Assembly: GCA_002698785.1 (NCBI GenBank) | Contig: PAAG01000047.1 | Span: forward strand, 496,001-560,000 | Direction of reading: 5' to 3' | DNA from: Verrucomicrobiales bacterium | GTDB taxonomy: Bacteria; Verrucomicrobiota; Verrucomicrobiia; Verrucomicrobiales; DEV007 | Length of the DNA stretch: 64,000 nt | Shown here: in pieces, positions 45,506 through 56,987 of the stretch | How positions within the stretch are numbered: position 1 is the first letter of the stretch | Layout: the number at the start of each line of letters is the position of its first letter | Made by a program: the position numbers and the translations under genes | The notes under the pieces: generated by a model | Told to the model about the DNA's origin: nothing | The model's database searches: none | What the model saw: only the letters and a program-made list of their open reading frames with translations

Positions 45506-46027
45506 ATGCCACCGTTTCTCCCGCCTGCTGACTTAGTTGTTGCTGAGACAGATCACTGGATCATCAATCACAGGGTCGATTCTGCGCTACCTGGTTACTT
45601 CATGGTTGGATCTCGTTCGGAGACGAATTCACTTTCAGATCTTCCTGAAGCGGCCGTGCACGAGCTCGGCATTCACCTTGCCTGGTTGCAGGAAAATCTC
45701 ACCGAGCTTTTTGATCCTCCACATTTCTATATTGGGCGAAACGGCCATATGGCTGGCCATTCGATTCACTTTCATGTGATTCCTGTTTATGACTGGGTGG
45801 CAGATGCGTTTGTGGCCGACGATCGCTATCGCGTCCTCCACCAGTTTTACACACCGGGCGATTACGACGAAGGATCGGATGCTCCGTTTGATGGCGCTGA
45901 GATGACGCTTTATATCTGGCGAGAATTTTGCGAGAGCAGCACTCCGCCCGCTGTGGTTGGCCCATCGGTTGCAGAAGTTGTGGCCTCGATCAGAACCAGA
46001 TGGAGCGAACAAGTCGGTGCTGGATAA
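45506..46027 (+). CDS. HIT-family protein
   Basis: 173 residues, HIT superfamily of nucleotide hydrolases and transferases. The active-site segment reads GHMAGHSIHFHVIP near 82-95; the usual His-x-His-x-His triad is Ser-Ile-His-Phe-His here, so the first His is Ser while the middle (catalytic in Hint) and last are kept. N-terminal features include the conserved segment ETDHWIINHRVD. Substrate unpredicted. It stands alone between palindromic spacers. The reduced motif makes activity uncertain. Confidence 0.82.
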   Translation: MPPFLPPADLVVAETDHWIINHRVDSALPGYFMVGSRSETNSLSDLPEAAVHELGIHLAWLQENLTELFDPPHFYIGRNGHMAGHSIHFHVIPVYDWVADAFVADDRYRVLHQFYTPGDYDEGSDAPFDGAEMTLYIWREFCESSTPPAVVGPSVAEVVASIRTRWSEQVGAG

Positions 46028-46135
46028 GCCGCTCCCTTGTTATGAGTTGATTGACATTCTTTGTTCGAATCATCAGCTTTTCATAACGGTGGCGCTTTCG
46101 GATGGTGTTACCTCCGAGTCGCTTTGCACTGAGAA

Positions 46136-46828
46136 ATGAGATGTGTCCCTGATGGCTGGTGTTCCGATGACTATCGAATCAAGATTGGTGATCGGAATGG
46201 GTATGTGGGTTTCTCGACCAAGCCTCCCTTCGGAACGATAAATGACGGTCACAAAGATTACTCGATTGTCCTAGCTGGAAAGATCAAGCGGAGGTGGGAT
46301 CTAGACCTCTTGCCAGAAATCTTTGCCGAAACGAATTTTTGACGGCTGGGAAATTTGCTTCGCTGTGCGAAGAAAGTAAGTTTGAGTCTCGGACTGAGAT
46401 CGCGCCTGGCTTCGTTCCTTGCTCGGTCGTTGGGGAAACCCAACTCCCTTACAAGCGCCTCGCCAATCAGAATCTCAGCCTCGAGATTTCGACAAATATT
46501 TCTGGCAAGAGGTCTAATGGATGGAGAAACCGTGGTTTCTTCGGCCACCAGAAAGCTCGGCCTCAAGCGTGTGGTGAAGATTACGAAAGGTGGGGATGTC
46601 TACACGCTCTCACGTAAAGCTGACAGTGAAGCCAAGATTCTCGAGGGGCCTTCGACTTCTGCTTCCTATCAGCACATCCATCCGTTTACAAAGCGTCAGA
46701 AAATTACGGGTCAATGGAGTGACGATTGCCTGGTGATTTTCGGGTTCTGGTTCGTGGCTTATTACGAGCAGATTGATTCGGTGATTGGAGATATCGTTGG
46801 AAGTGCGTTGGTTTCGGTGACGAATTAG
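46136..46828 (+). pseudogene. Gene split by a MITE-like palindromic element
   Basis: The frame starting with the ATG at 46136 runs to 46303 (56 codons ending KIKRRWDL) and resumes at 46517 with MDGETVVSSATRKLG, to a stop at 46828. The interruption, 213 bp (46304-46516), is a multiple of three, so removing it restores one 160-codon frame. With it, translation ends at 46340-46342. The rebuilt sequence has alternating beta-like segments such as GDVYTLSRK and FGFWFVAYYE. Its loose likeness to tubby/LURP-one-type domains is a weak guess. The family is not recognised. The downstream half could still be translated from 46517. Confidence 0.65.
46304..46514. mobile_element. 211-bp palindromic (MITE-like) element flanked by TA
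   Basis: The ends are inverted repeats, 46304-46331 and 46487-46514, matching at 26 of 28 positions (GACCTCTTGCCAGAAAT outward). Both ends are flanked by TA (46302-46303 and 46515-46516), the target duplication of IS630/Tc1-mariner-type elements. Inside is a GTTGGG-GAAA-CCCAAC hairpin (46429-46444). No transposase is encoded, so it is a non-autonomous element. It sits in the frame of the gene above. Confidence 0.75.
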
Positions 46829-46898
46829 TCTGGCGAATCTGTGGCTGGATCCGATGGGGTGTTGACGATTCGGGAGCATTTGGTGGTCCGAACGATCC

Positions 46899-46927
46899 GG
46901 CCTCATAGAGCTGAGCTCGGTGAGGCC
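46899..46927. repeat. Compound stem-loop GGCCTCA...TGAGGCC
   Basis: GGCCTCA (46899-46905) pairs with TGAGGCC (46921-46927); between them GAGCT-G-AGCTC (46908-46918) gives a second perfect stem. It stands 12 nt from the next hairpin. Confidence 0.5.
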
Positions 46928-46938
46928 AGCTACAGGTC

Positions 46939-46956
46939 CGAACTCTGGCGAGTTCG
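46939..46956. repeat. Stem-loop CGAACTC-TGGC-GAGTTCG
   Basis: Perfect 7-bp arms around a 4-nt loop. The surrounding CCGAACTC...GAGTTCGGCTAC pattern has the look of a dispersed intergenic repeat; other copies were not found in the window. Confidence 0.5.
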
Positions 46957-47022
46957 GCTACGCTTATGGGCTTCGCGTTTCTACCGGGAGTAGGGGTAGG
47001 ATTAAGAGGATGAGAAGGAGGT

Positions 47023-47625
47023 CTATTCGACCTTCTTTGTTCCCGGGCGGATGGCTTCGATTTCGTTGAGCCAGTCGGGGATTTCGTCGGGGGCGTAGAC
47101 GGGGAATTGGATCTCCATGCAGGAGACGACGGGGAAGTCGCCTACTTTGTCTTTGCCACTGCGGTTTACGACTACGAAGACTCCGGCAACTTCGCCGCCT
47201 TGTGATGCGATGAAGTCGGTGAGCTCAAGGAGGGTTCCGCCGGTGGTGATGACGTCTTCGACAAGAAGGAGGCGTTCGCCGGGTTTGATCTCGAATCCAC
47301 GCTTGAGTTCGAGTTCGTTGGTTTCGGCGTTTCGCTCGGCGTAGATGGTGCGGGCGTGGACGGCGAGTCCGACTTGCTGTCCTACGGGAACGCCACCCAT
47401 GGCGGGACTAAGGACAACGTCGATCTGGCCGAGGTCCTTCATGGCATCGACCTTTTGCTCGATCATTTTCTGCAGCTCGTACGGATGCTGCACGAGCTTG
47501 CCCTTCTTCACGTAGTAGTTGGAGTGGTTCCCACTCGCGAGGATGAAGTGCCCCTGTTCGACGGCTCCGTAGTCTTTGAGGAGCTCGATGGTTTCTTCAG
47601 GAGATGTCGGCAATTCGGTACGCAT
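47023..47625 (-). CDS. pyrE: Orotate phosphoribosyltransferase
   Basis: 200 residues from the ATG at 47623-47625. It transfers orotate to PRPP, the fifth step of UMP synthesis. The PRPP-binding motif LLLVEDVITTGGT is near residues 116-128, and FILASGNHSNYYV and PAMGGVPVGQQVGLAVH mark the family. A longer frame starting at 47778 would add a 51-residue low-complexity leader that overlaps pyrF and was rejected. The start lies 29 nt inside the end of pyrF, so the two are translated from one mRNA. Confidence 0.95.
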   Translation of the reverse strand: MRTELPTSPEETIELLKDYGAVEQGHFILASGNHSNYYVKKGKLVQHPYELQKMIEQKVDAMKDLGQIDVVLSPAMGGVPVGQQVGLAVHARTIYAERNAETNELELKRGFEIKPGERLLLVEDVITTGGTLLELTDFIASQGGEVAGVFVVVNRSGKDKVGDFPVVSCMEIQFPVYAPDEIPDWLNEIEAIRPGTKKVE

Positions 47626-48364
47626 AGTCTTTGGCTCTTTCTTTGAAGGTGTATTCGTCTTCGGCATAGAGGATGCCGCGGGAAACGTTGATGACGCAGG
47701 GGGCTTTTCTTTCTTCGCCGCTGAGGGAATCGAGGTCGCCGCCCTGGGCTCCGAGTCCGGGAATGAGAAGCGGCACATCGGGGATGCGCTTAAGGACGTC
47801 AGCAGAGGCGTTGGTCAATCCTAACACGAGCCCCACGGAACCGGGCTCGGCTCTTTCTGCCATGTCGCCTACGAGTTCGAAAACCATGCGGCCAGAGGCC
47901 AGCTTGTGCGTTTCGAGGTCGTCGGCTCCGGCGTTGGAGGTGACTCCGAGAAGGTAGATGCCTTTCCCCTCGTACGGGAGGAATGGCTCGACGGAGTCGT
48001 ATCCCATGTAGGGACTGAGAGTGACGGCGTCGACGTCCCAGTTTTCGAAATAGCCTTTGGCGTAGTGTTCCTGGGTGGTGCCGATGTCGCCGCGTTTCGC
48101 ATCGAGAATGATGGGGACGTCAGTCTCCTTCATCTTTTCGATGAGATGCTCGATGAGTCGGTATCCGGGAACGCCGAGCGCTTCGAAGTAGGCGATGTTC
48201 GGTTTGTAGGCGGCAGCGTATTTCTCGGTCTGCTCGATGACCTGCTCGCAGAACTCCTGGATGGCCTCGATGGAATTGTGTTTTTCCGGGCGAGGATCGA
48301 TGCCTACGCAGAGGCAGCTTTCACAATCGTCGATGCGTTTCTGAAGACGTTCTGCGTAGGTCAT
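47597..48364 (-). CDS. pyrF: Orotidine-5'-phosphate decarboxylase (type 2)
   Basis: 255 residues from the ATG at 48362-48364. It decarboxylates OMP to UMP. LCVGIDPRPEKHN and ILDAKRGDIGTTQEHYAKGYF (active-site Asp/Lys pair), with SPYMGYDSVEPFL, show the type 2 form also found in mycobacteria and Myxococcus rather than the E. coli type. A TTG start 4 codons upstream is possible. The gene follows leuB by 52 bp and overlaps pyrE. It converts the PyrE product. Confidence 0.95.
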   Translation of the reverse strand: MTYAERLQKRIDDCESCLCVGIDPRPEKHNSIEAIQEFCEQVIEQTEKYAAAYKPNIAYFEALGVPGYRLIEHLIEKMKETDVPIILDAKRGDIGTTQEHYAKGYFENWDVDAVTLSPYMGYDSVEPFLPYEGKGIYLLGVTSNAGADDLETHKLASGRMVFELVGDMAERAEPGSVGLVLGLTNASADVLKRIPDVPLLIPGLGAQGGDLDSLSGEERKAPCVINVSRGILYAEDEYTFKERAKDYAYRIADIS

Positions 48365-48416
48365 AGTATGATTCAACAGGATTCGCTGAGCGAGTCAAAT
48401 GGCTTTGCCCAAGGAA

Positions 48417-50343
<1,927 letters not shown>

Positions 50344-50398
50344 GGCTGTAACAATATAGCTCTTGTCCTGCCATACGGCAGCAGAAATTTACGCTACT

Positions 50399-51436
50399 TT
50401 ATGGACACGGGTTAGGGTACCGGTGATGGACGTGATCAATGGCCTTGCGCACTTCTCCGGGCAATTTCACGTCAATACTCGCAATATTGTCTCTCAATTG
50501 TTCCATGGTTGTCGCACCTATGAGATTGCTGGCAACGTGGTGACGATCATTGACCCACGAGAGGCACATCTGAGCGAGATTGAGGCCGGCTTCGTCCGCG
50601 ATTTTTGCGTATTCTTCGATGGCGGCGTCGGCGTTCGGGCCGTTGTATCGAGCAAATCTTTCCCAAATGGAACATCTGGCTCCTTCGGGTTTTGCTCCGC
50701 CACGATATTTTCCTGAAAGTCGGCCAAACGCGAGGGGTGAATAAGGCAAGGAGCGCATTCCTTCTTCGTGGCAGACTTCACCGAGTCCTCCGTCGAAGGT
50801 GCGGTTCAAGAGGTTATAGGAATTCTGGATGGTGACCATCCGGGGTAATCCGTTCTCTTTTGCCACCTGGAGGAATTTCATCGCTCCCCACGCGGTCTCG
50901 TTCGACAGGCCGACGTAGCGGATTTTTCCCTCTTTGATGAGATCGTCGAGAACCTGAAGGGTTTCTTCGATGGGGACGGTGTCTTTGTTCTTCGGTGGGG
51001 AGTAGTCTCGCGTTCCGAACAAGGGAACCGGTCGATCGGGCCAATGAAGCTGATAGAGATCGACGTGATCGGTCTGAAGGCGCTTGAGGCTACCCTCGAG
51101 GGCCTTGGTGATGTTTTCGCGATTCAGACGAGCGTTTTCGCGAACGTGGGTCACGTGAGGCCCCGGGCCGACGACTTTTGTCGCGAGGAGGACTTTGTCG
51201 CGATTCTTTCGATCTGCGAACCAGGTGCCGATGATCCGCTCGGTCTCGTGGCAGGTCTCAGCCACGGGAGGAACGGGATACATTTCGGCCGTATCGAAAA
51301 AGTTTACGCCCTGTTCGAGAGCGTAGTCCATCTGCTCGTGCCCTTCGGCCTCGGTGTTCTGTTCGCCCCAGGTCATTGTGCCTAAGCCAATGACGCTGAC
51401 GCGAAGATCCGTGTGGGGGATTTCCCTGTATTCCAT
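50399..51436 (-). CDS. tas: Aldo-keto reductase, Tas-type
   Basis: 345 residues from the ATG at 51434-51436. The start YREIPHTDLRVSVIGLGTMT and the segment GEQNTEAEGHEQMDYAL, with FFDTAEMYPVPP, are very close to E. coli Tas. The AKR tetrad is visible: Asp and Tyr in FDTAEMYPV, Lys in LLATKVVGPG, His in LYQLHWPDR. NADPH-dependent reduction of a carbonyl substrate is the family reaction; the physiological substrate is unknown. The longer frame at 51520 overlaps the gene at 51463 and was rejected. Confidence 0.93.
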   Translation of the reverse strand: MEYREIPHTDLRVSVIGLGTMTWGEQNTEAEGHEQMDYALEQGVNFFDTAEMYPVPPVAETCHETERIIGTWFADRKNRDKVLLATKVVGPGPHVTHVRENARLNRENITKALEGSLKRLQTDHVDLYQLHWPDRPVPLFGTRDYSPPKNKDTVPIEETLQVLDDLIKEGKIRYVGLSNETAWGAMKFLQVAKENGLPRMVTIQNSYNLLNRTFDGGLGEVCHEEGMRSLPYSPLAFGRLSGKYRGGAKPEGARCSIWERFARYNGPNADAAIEEYAKIADEAGLNLAQMCLSWVNDRHHVASNLIGATTMEQLRDNIASIDVKLPGEVRKAIDHVHHRYPNPCP

Positions 51437-51462
51437 AACTCGACTGAAAAAGACGGTTTCTT

Positions 51463-51999
51463 TTACCCGTTTCGAATGATCAGACGGTTTTTGGCGCCCC
51501 TTCCTTTCTCTTCGGCCCAAACTCGGAGAATATCCTCGTAGATCTGTTTGACGGTTTCTTTATTTTTCAGGCGAAATTCGGAAGTCTTGGCGTGGGTGGT
51601 TTCCGGATAGTGCTTGGTGACAATCATGTCGATATCTCCGGTGCCAGCTTTGTCGGAGACTTTATTGGCAAGGTCTTTCAGGCGATTCACGGTAGCGGAT
51701 CCGCTGGTGATCGAACTGCCCTCGGTAACTGGCTCGAGGTAGTAGAAACGTGCGGTCTGCCCACCATCGGTGTCCACGGTGCACTCGTAGACCTTTACTC
51801 CACCGTCGATGAAATATTCATGCTCGCTCGCTGAAGCGATCTGGTCGATGCGGGAGACGAAACGCCCGGTGGAAGTGACGACTTCCCAGAATCCCTGGAA
51901 ACCGGCTTGATTTCCGTCCTGATTATCGTCCTGGGCTACAATCGGCAAAGCAAGGAAGCCCGAAAGGAGAAGGCTGAAGGCTACGATGGGAGTTTTCAT
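51463..51999 (-). CDS. Small exported protein of unknown function
   Basis: 178 residues with a signal peptide (FSLLLSGFLALPIVAQ). Mature part begins with an acidic DDNQDGNQAG stretch, then FQGFWEVVTSTGRFV and beta-rich sequence. The C-terminus is basic (EEKGRGAKNRLIIRNG). No family recognised. It is followed by tas with 26 bp between them, likely one operon. It is divergent from the DUF1549/DUF1553 gene at 52178. Confidence 0.6.
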   Translation of the reverse strand: MKTPIVAFSLLLSGFLALPIVAQDDNQDGNQAGFQGFWEVVTSTGRFVSRIDQIASASEHEYFIDGGVKVYECTVDTDGGQTARFYYLEPVTEGSSITSGSATVNRLKDLANKVSDKAGTGDIDMIVTKHYPETTHAKTSEFRLKNKETVKQIYEDILRVWAEEKGRGAKNRLIIRNG

Positions 52000-52177
52000 A
52001 TGCCCGAGCGTATAACAACGGGCCAGCTATGTCTATGCGTGAAGCAGCCTCGGGCGGGCTTTTCGGAACCAGACTTCACGGAGTTGCTGAATCTTACGCC
52101 ATTTCCCCAAAGCGAATGCGTACCCCGAAAAAAGGCGCTTCGAACGCGGAAGACTGATAGTTTTCCCGATCATTTTC

Positions 52178-55100
52178 ATGAAATTACGAATCTCCATGCT
52201 CCTCCCGGGAATTGTATTTCTGAATTTCTCCGGGGCTTTCGGCGCCGACATCGATTTTTCGCGCGACATCCGGCCGATTCTTTCTGACAAATGCTTTTCC
52301 TGCCATGGTCCAGATGAGGAACACAGGAAGGCGAAGCTGAGGCTGGATCTGCGGGAAGATGCTTTTGCCGACAAGGATGGAGTGATGGCTTTTCACGCCG
52401 GGAACCTGGAGAAGAGCGAAGCATGGCACCGAATCGACTCCTCTGATCCGGATGAAGTGATGCCTCCGCCGAAATACAACAAGCCGGTAACGGAGAGCGA
52501 AAAGAAGATGCTGCGGGAATGGATCGAGTCAGGTGCGGAATGGAAAGAGCACTGGTCCTTTGTGGCACCGGAACGGCCTGAAACGCCAAAGAGCAAATTG
52601 CATCCGATCGACGCGTTCGTGCGCGCAGGTCTCGACAAGGGGCTGGAGCCTTCGCCAGAAGCGGACAAGCGGACTCTGATTCGACGAATCACTTTTGACC
52701 TGACAGGACTGCCTCCAACTCGGGAAGAGGTGCAGGCATTTGTGGGCGACACTTCTCCTGAAGCATACGAAAAAGTCGTGGACCGTTTGCTCTCATCCCA
52801 AGCCTACGGGCAGCGGATGGCCCTGATGTGGTTGGATGCCGCTAGGTATGGCGACACCTCAGTGATGCATGCGGATGGCCCTCGCGATATGTGGCCATGG
52901 CGCGACTGGGTGGTGAATGCTTACAATCAGAATCAGCCGTTTGATCAGTTTTCGATCGAGCAGCTGGCTGGCGACCTGCTTCCCGAACCGACGAACGAAC
53001 AATTGATCGCGACGGGGTTTAATCGCAACCACCCGAGTTCGGATGAAGGCGGTGCTATCGCTGAGGAGCTGCGGGTCGGCTACGTGGTGGATCGAGTAAA
53101 GACGACCGCAAACGTCTGGCTGGGGCTGTCGATGGAATGCGCCCAGTGTCACGACCACAAGTATGATGCGATTTCGCAGAAAGAATATTTTCAGTTCTAC
53201 GCCTACTTCAACAACACCGCCGACCCTGGCATGCAAACCCGAAAAGGGAACCAGGCGCCGTTTGTGGAAGTGGTGACAGATATTGAAGAAGATAAGCTGA
53301 ATGAAATCGATAAGAAGCTGACGAATCTGACGAAGAAAGTCGGGGAAGCAAAATCGAAAGCACTCGCTGCGAACGCCGCACCAGGAGACAAGGAACCCGC
53401 TGCGGATGTAGAAAAGCGGGTGAAGAACCTGAAACACTTTTACCCACTCGACGATGTTATTGGAAATCTGTTAGTCGATGCAAAGGGATCAAAAGATGCC
53501 ACTGGCGAGAAACCCATCACCCCTGTCTTTGAAGGAAAGAATGGTCGAGGAATCCAACTCGAAGGCGGCAAGGTCTACGATGCTCCGGGTATTACTGAAT
53601 TCGACAACAAGAGCAAGTTCACCCTTTCTGCGTGGATCAAACTGGCCAAAGGGAATGAAGGGGGAGCGGTCATTTCCAAAATGGACGTGGCGAACAGTCA
53701 TCGTGGCTATGACCTCTGGATGCAGGGAGGCAAGCCAGGGATTCACATCATCAACAAGTGGCCTTCGAATGCGTTGAAGGTAGTGGCCGAGCAGAAATTG
53801 ACTCCGGGAGAATGGCAACACGTTGCCGTAACCTACAATGGTGGTGGAAAACCAGAGAGCGTAAAAATTTACATCAATGGCAAGGTGGTTCCCCATTCTG
53901 TCGAAGCGAAACGTTTGACGGGAACGATCAAGAACGACGTTCCGTTTCGAATCGGGGGAAGGTCTGAGGGAGCGAATTTCACAGGAGAAGTAGACGACAT
54001 CCACATTTATGATCGCCACCTCACTCACGAAGAGATTTCCTGGGCGATGGAGGATCTCGTGAAGGAAGCGCAATCAACCGTCGCTGAAAAAAGGACGCCC
54101 GCTCAGAAGACCATTTCTCAAGGTTCTCAGTTGGCAGCGTCGCCCGAATACGGTGCGCTGCGGACTCAGCAGTTACGGACGGAACTGGAGAAGGTGGAGT
54201 TACTTCGTGGGAAGACCACGACGATGGTGATGGAGGATAATCCAGCTGACAAAATGCGGATGACCTATGTTTTGAATCGAGGGCAGTATGACTCACCCGT
54301 AGAGGACGAAGCGATTCTGCCGGGAACACCCGCTGCGCTCCCTCCCCTGCCCGACGATGCCCCTGAGAATCGACTGGGATTGGCGCGTTGGCTTTTTGCC
54401 GACAACCATCCGCTGACGTCGCGCGTGGCAGCGAACCAGTTGTGGCAGATCTTTTTCGGAAGCGGCATCGTGACGACTCCGGCCGACTTTGGCGCACAGG
54501 GAGCGTTTCCGACGCATCCTAAGTTGTTAGACTGGCTGGCGGTGGAGTTTCGCGAGAGCGGTTGGGATGTGAAGGCGATGGTTCGGCAAATCGTCCTATC
54601 AAAGACCTATCGCCAATCCTCAAACGTGCGCCCGCATGATATCGAAGTCGACCCGGACAACCGTTATCTTGCACGTGCTCCCCGGTTTCGCCTTCAGGCG
54701 GAAATGATTCGAGACAATGCTTTGATGCTTAGTGGTCTTCTCGGAGACAAAGCCAGCGGTCCAGGAGTAAAACCTTACCAGCCATCCGGATTGTGGGCAG
54801 AAGTCGGACTGGGTGGAAACCCCAAGTTTGTGCAAGACCATGGCGAGAAACTTTATCAGAAGACGCTCTACACTTACTGGAAACGCTCAGCGCCACCCCC
54901 GGCAATGGTCATTTTCGACGCCCCGAATCGGGAGACGTGTGTGATCAAACGTCCTATCACGAATACCCCGCTTCAAGCTCTCGCAGCGATGAATGATGTG
55001 CAGATGTTAGAAGCATCTCGTCACTTCGCGGAACGCCTGATGAAGGAAGGCGGAAAGACTCCCGAGGCACGTGCCTCGTGGGCATTCGAAACGGCAACCT

Positions 55101-55312
55101 CTCGAACACCGGAAAGCGGAGAGCTAGCGGCTTTGTTAGAAATTCACCAGTATGGTTTCGATGAATTCTCCACAGAGCCGGATAAAGCGAAATCATTTCT
55201 TGGATCGGGTGAGTCCGATCGTGATGAGTCGCTGAACGTGGCAGACCATGCTGCCTGGACAGTGGTAGCGAGCACGATCTTGAACCTCGACGAAGTTTTG
55301 ACCCGCAATTGA
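52178..55312 (+). CDS. Planctomycete cytochrome C / DUF1549 / LamG / DUF1553 protein
   Basis: 1044 residues with a signal peptide (cleavage near GAFGA). PSCyt1 haem motif [12 protein letters not shown] with Cys39, Cys42 and His43. DUF1549 (about 137-345) with [17 protein letters not shown] LamG/concanavalin-like domain (about 416-625: [23 protein letters not shown]) is inserted before DUF1553 (about 735-1000, with [13 protein letters not shown] and [10 protein letters not shown]). Members occur as pairs with DUF1501 proteins in PVC bacteria and are thought to be exported redox-linked enzymes acting on polysaccharides. Here the DUF1501 gene starts 4 bp after this stop. The LamG insertion suggests substrate binding. 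Confidence 0.9.
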   Translation: MKLRISMLLPGIVFLNFSGAFGADIDFSRDIRPILSDKCFSCHGPDEEHRKAKLRLDLREDAFADKDGVMAFHAGNLEKSEAWHRIDSSDPDEVMPPPKYNKPVTESEKKMLREWIESGAEWKEHWSFVAPERPETPKSKLHPIDAFVRAGLDKGLEPSPEADKRTLIRRITFDLTGLPPTREEVQAFVGDTSPEAYEKVVDRLLSSQAYGQRMALMWLDAARYGDTSVMHADGPRDMWPWRDWVVNAYNQNQPFDQFSIEQLAGDLLPEPTNEQLIATGFNRNHPSSDEGGAIAEELRVGYVVDRVKTTANVWLGLSMECAQCHDHKYDAISQKEYFQFYAYFNNTADPGMQTRKGNQAPFVEVVTDIEEDKLNEIDKKLTNLTKKVGEAKSKALAANAAPGDKEPAADVEKRVKNLKHFYPLDDVIGNLLVDAKGSKDATGEKPITPVFEGKNGRGIQLEGGKVYDAPGITEFDNKSKFTLSAWIKLAKGNEGGAVISKMDVANSHRGYDLWMQGGKPGIHIINKWPSNALKVVAEQKLTPGEWQHVAVTYNGGGKPESVKIYINGKVVPHSVEAKRLTGTIKNDVPFRIGGRSEGANFTGEVDDIHIYDRHLTHEEISWAMEDLVKEAQSTVAEKRTPAQKTISQGSQLAASPEYGALRTQQLRTELEKVELLRGKTTTMVMEDNPADKMRMTYVLNRGQYDSPVEDEAILPGTPAALPPLPDDAPENRLGLARWLFADNHPLTSRVAANQLWQIFFGSGIVTTPADFGAQGAFPTHPKLLDWLAVEFRESGWDVKAMVRQIVLSKTYRQSSNVRPHDIEVDPDNRYLARAPRFRLQAEMIRDNALMLSGLLGDKASGPGVKPYQPSGLWAEVGLGGNPKFVQDHGEKLYQKTLYTYWKRSAPPPAMVIFDAPNRETCVIKRPITNTPLQALAAMNDVQMLEASRHFAERLMKEGGKTPEARASWAFETATSRTPESGELAALLEIHQYGFDEFSTEPDKAKSFLGSGESDRDESLNVADHAAWTVVASTILNLDEVLTRN

Positions 55313-55316
55313 CGCT

Positions 55317-56762
55317 ATGAATCCTCTCGAAGAATTCCAAAAGCACGAGACCCGAAGAAATTTCCTGGGGCGCTCTTGTAGCCTCGTGGGTGGAGCTGCG
55401 CTGGCCAGCCTTTTACCCAAAAGTGCAGGCGCTGCGAGTGCGACCTCTCTCGGCGGGTTACCCCATTTTGCCCCAAAAGCGAAGCGAGTCATTTATCTAT
55501 TTATGGCCGGGGGGCCTTCGCATATCGACCTTTTCGATTACAAGCCCAAGATGCGGGAGCTGCATGGAACGGAGCTCCCTGACTCGGTTCGAAACGGTCA
55601 ACGCATCACTGGAATGACGAGTGGACAGTCGACCTTCCCCTGTGTCGCTCCCATGTTCAACTTTGAGCGTGTCGGTGAAAGACAGACGTGGATGAATACT
55701 GATCTGCTCCCCCACACGGCTTCGATAGCGGATAAGATATCGATCATCCGGACGATGAATACGGAGGCGATCAACCATGATCCGGCGATTACTTACATCA
55801 ACACTGGCACGCAGCAGTTCGGGCATCCAAGTATGGGTGCCTGGTTGGCGTATGGGTTAGGATCCCTGAGCGATAATCTGCCGGCGTACGTAACGATGAT
55901 CTCGGTAGGCAAAAAGCCGGGACAAGCTCTCTACGCAAGGCTCTGGGGAAGCGGCTTTCTCCCTTCAAAATACCAAGGGGTCCAATTTCGTAGTGGAAAC
56001 GATCCGGTTCTTTATCTGAATGATCCTCCGGGCATGGATCGCAGTTTGCGCCGCAAGATGCTGGATGGACTTGGTAGCCTAAACCGCCAGCGATACCAGA
56101 CTGTTCGAGATCCAGAAATTGAATCGCGGATTTCTCAATATGAAATGGCCTTCCGCATGCAGGCTTCCGTTCCTGATCTGATGGATACCGCCAGTGAGCC
56201 GGATCGCGTCTTTGAGCAATATGGTCCTCAGTCCCGCGAGAAAGGAACGTTTGCAGCGAACTGTGTTCTGGCTCGCCGAATGGCAGAACGGGGCGTTCGT
56301 TTTATCCAGTTGTTCCACCGTGGATGGGATCAGCACAACAATTTACCAAAGGATTTGGCCCACAACTGCGAAAGCGTGGACCAGCCAGCGGCGGCGTTGG
56401 TAAAAGACCTCGAAGAAAGAGGGATGCTGGACGACACCATGGTGGTTTTCGGAGGAGAATTCGGCCGGACCATTTACAGCCAGGGCACCCTGACGAAAGA
56501 TAATCATGGTCGAGATCACCATGGCCGGTGTTTTTCCACCTGGGTTGCCGGAGGAGGGTTTCAGCCAGGTGTCGACTACGGAGAGACTGACGATTATGCC
56601 TGGAACATCGTAAAGGACCCTGTCCACATCAATGACTTCAGCGCCACCGTGCTTCACAACCTGGGTATCGATCACGAACGATTCAGCGTGAAACACCAAG
56701 GGCTGGACTCGCGACTGACTGGTGTAGAAGAACGGCGCGTCGTAAAGGAAATCTTGACCTGA
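55317..56762 (+). CDS. DUF1501 protein (Tat-exported, sulfatase-like fold)
   Basis: 481 residues. A twin-arginine leader ([20 protein letters not shown]) implies export in folded form. The core [36 protein letters not shown] and [10 protein letters not shown] are the DUF1501 signatures, a family distantly related to the alkaline phosphatase/sulfatase fold. The gene starts 4 bp after the DUF1549/DUF1553 gene, so the pair is co-translated and presumably forms a functional unit. No ligand or substrate can be read from sequence. Confidence 0.9.
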   Translation: MNPLEEFQKHETRRNFLGRSCSLVGGAALASLLPKSAGAASATSLGGLPHFAPKAKRVIYLFMAGGPSHIDLFDYKPKMRELHGTELPDSVRNGQRITGMTSGQSTFPCVAPMFNFERVGERQTWMNTDLLPHTASIADKISIIRTMNTEAINHDPAITYINTGTQQFGHPSMGAWLAYGLGSLSDNLPAYVTMISVGKKPGQALYARLWGSGFLPSKYQGVQFRSGNDPVLYLNDPPGMDRSLRRKMLDGLGSLNRQRYQTVRDPEIESRISQYEMAFRMQASVPDLMDTASEPDRVFEQYGPQSREKGTFAANCVLARRMAERGVRFIQLFHRGWDQHNNLPKDLAHNCESVDQPAAALVKDLEERGMLDDTMVVFGGEFGRTIYSQGTLTKDNHGRDHHGRCFSTWVAGGGFQPGVDYGETDDYAWNIVKDPVHINDFSATVLHNLGIDHERFSVKHQGLDSRLTGVEERRVVKEILT

Positions 56763-56777
56763 GGATAGAACCTATCC
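56763..56777. terminator. Stem-loop after the DUF1501 gene
   Basis: GGATAG-AAC-CTATCC, a perfect 6-bp stem starting directly after the stop codon. A short A-rich run follows, not the T-tract of a canonical terminator. Confidence 0.35.
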
Positions 56778-56902
56778 CAAAACCTTAAACGCTCCCGCCT
56801 GTATCATTTCGTGGGATTCCGGTTAGCGACTTCGTCGGACAACAGCAAGATGGCCCTATGGGCGATAAGTCTTTCACCCACAGCCTGCGTTCTGCCTCGA
56901 TC

Positions 56903-56918
56903 GCGGGTGAAAACCCGC
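56903..56918. repeat. GCGGGT-GAAA-ACCCGC hairpin
   Basis: A perfect 6-bp stem closed by a GAAA tetraloop in the 225-bp gap between the convergent genes. Flanking sequence (about 56889-56929) offers further pairing, so a compact structured element is possible. No gene is seen in 56763-56987. Confidence 0.35.
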
Positions 56919-56987
56919 TTCCTCGCCACGCCTCGCCTGAGGTCAAAATCCTTAATCGCGGAAGCACTCAAGGCTTTGGGGTAGGTT

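Larger units (their letters stand above)
46829..47022. other. Intergenic region with two stem-loops
   Basis: 194 bp before pyrE's end. It has a compound hairpin at 46899-46927 and a second at 46939-46956, described separately. These look like REP-like sequences. No gene seen. Confidence 0.4.

Noticed and set aside
46258-46566. Minus-strand 102-codon frame across the palindromic element
   Set aside because: It arises because the element is open in several frames; it spans both inverted repeats and host flanks and has no family likeness.
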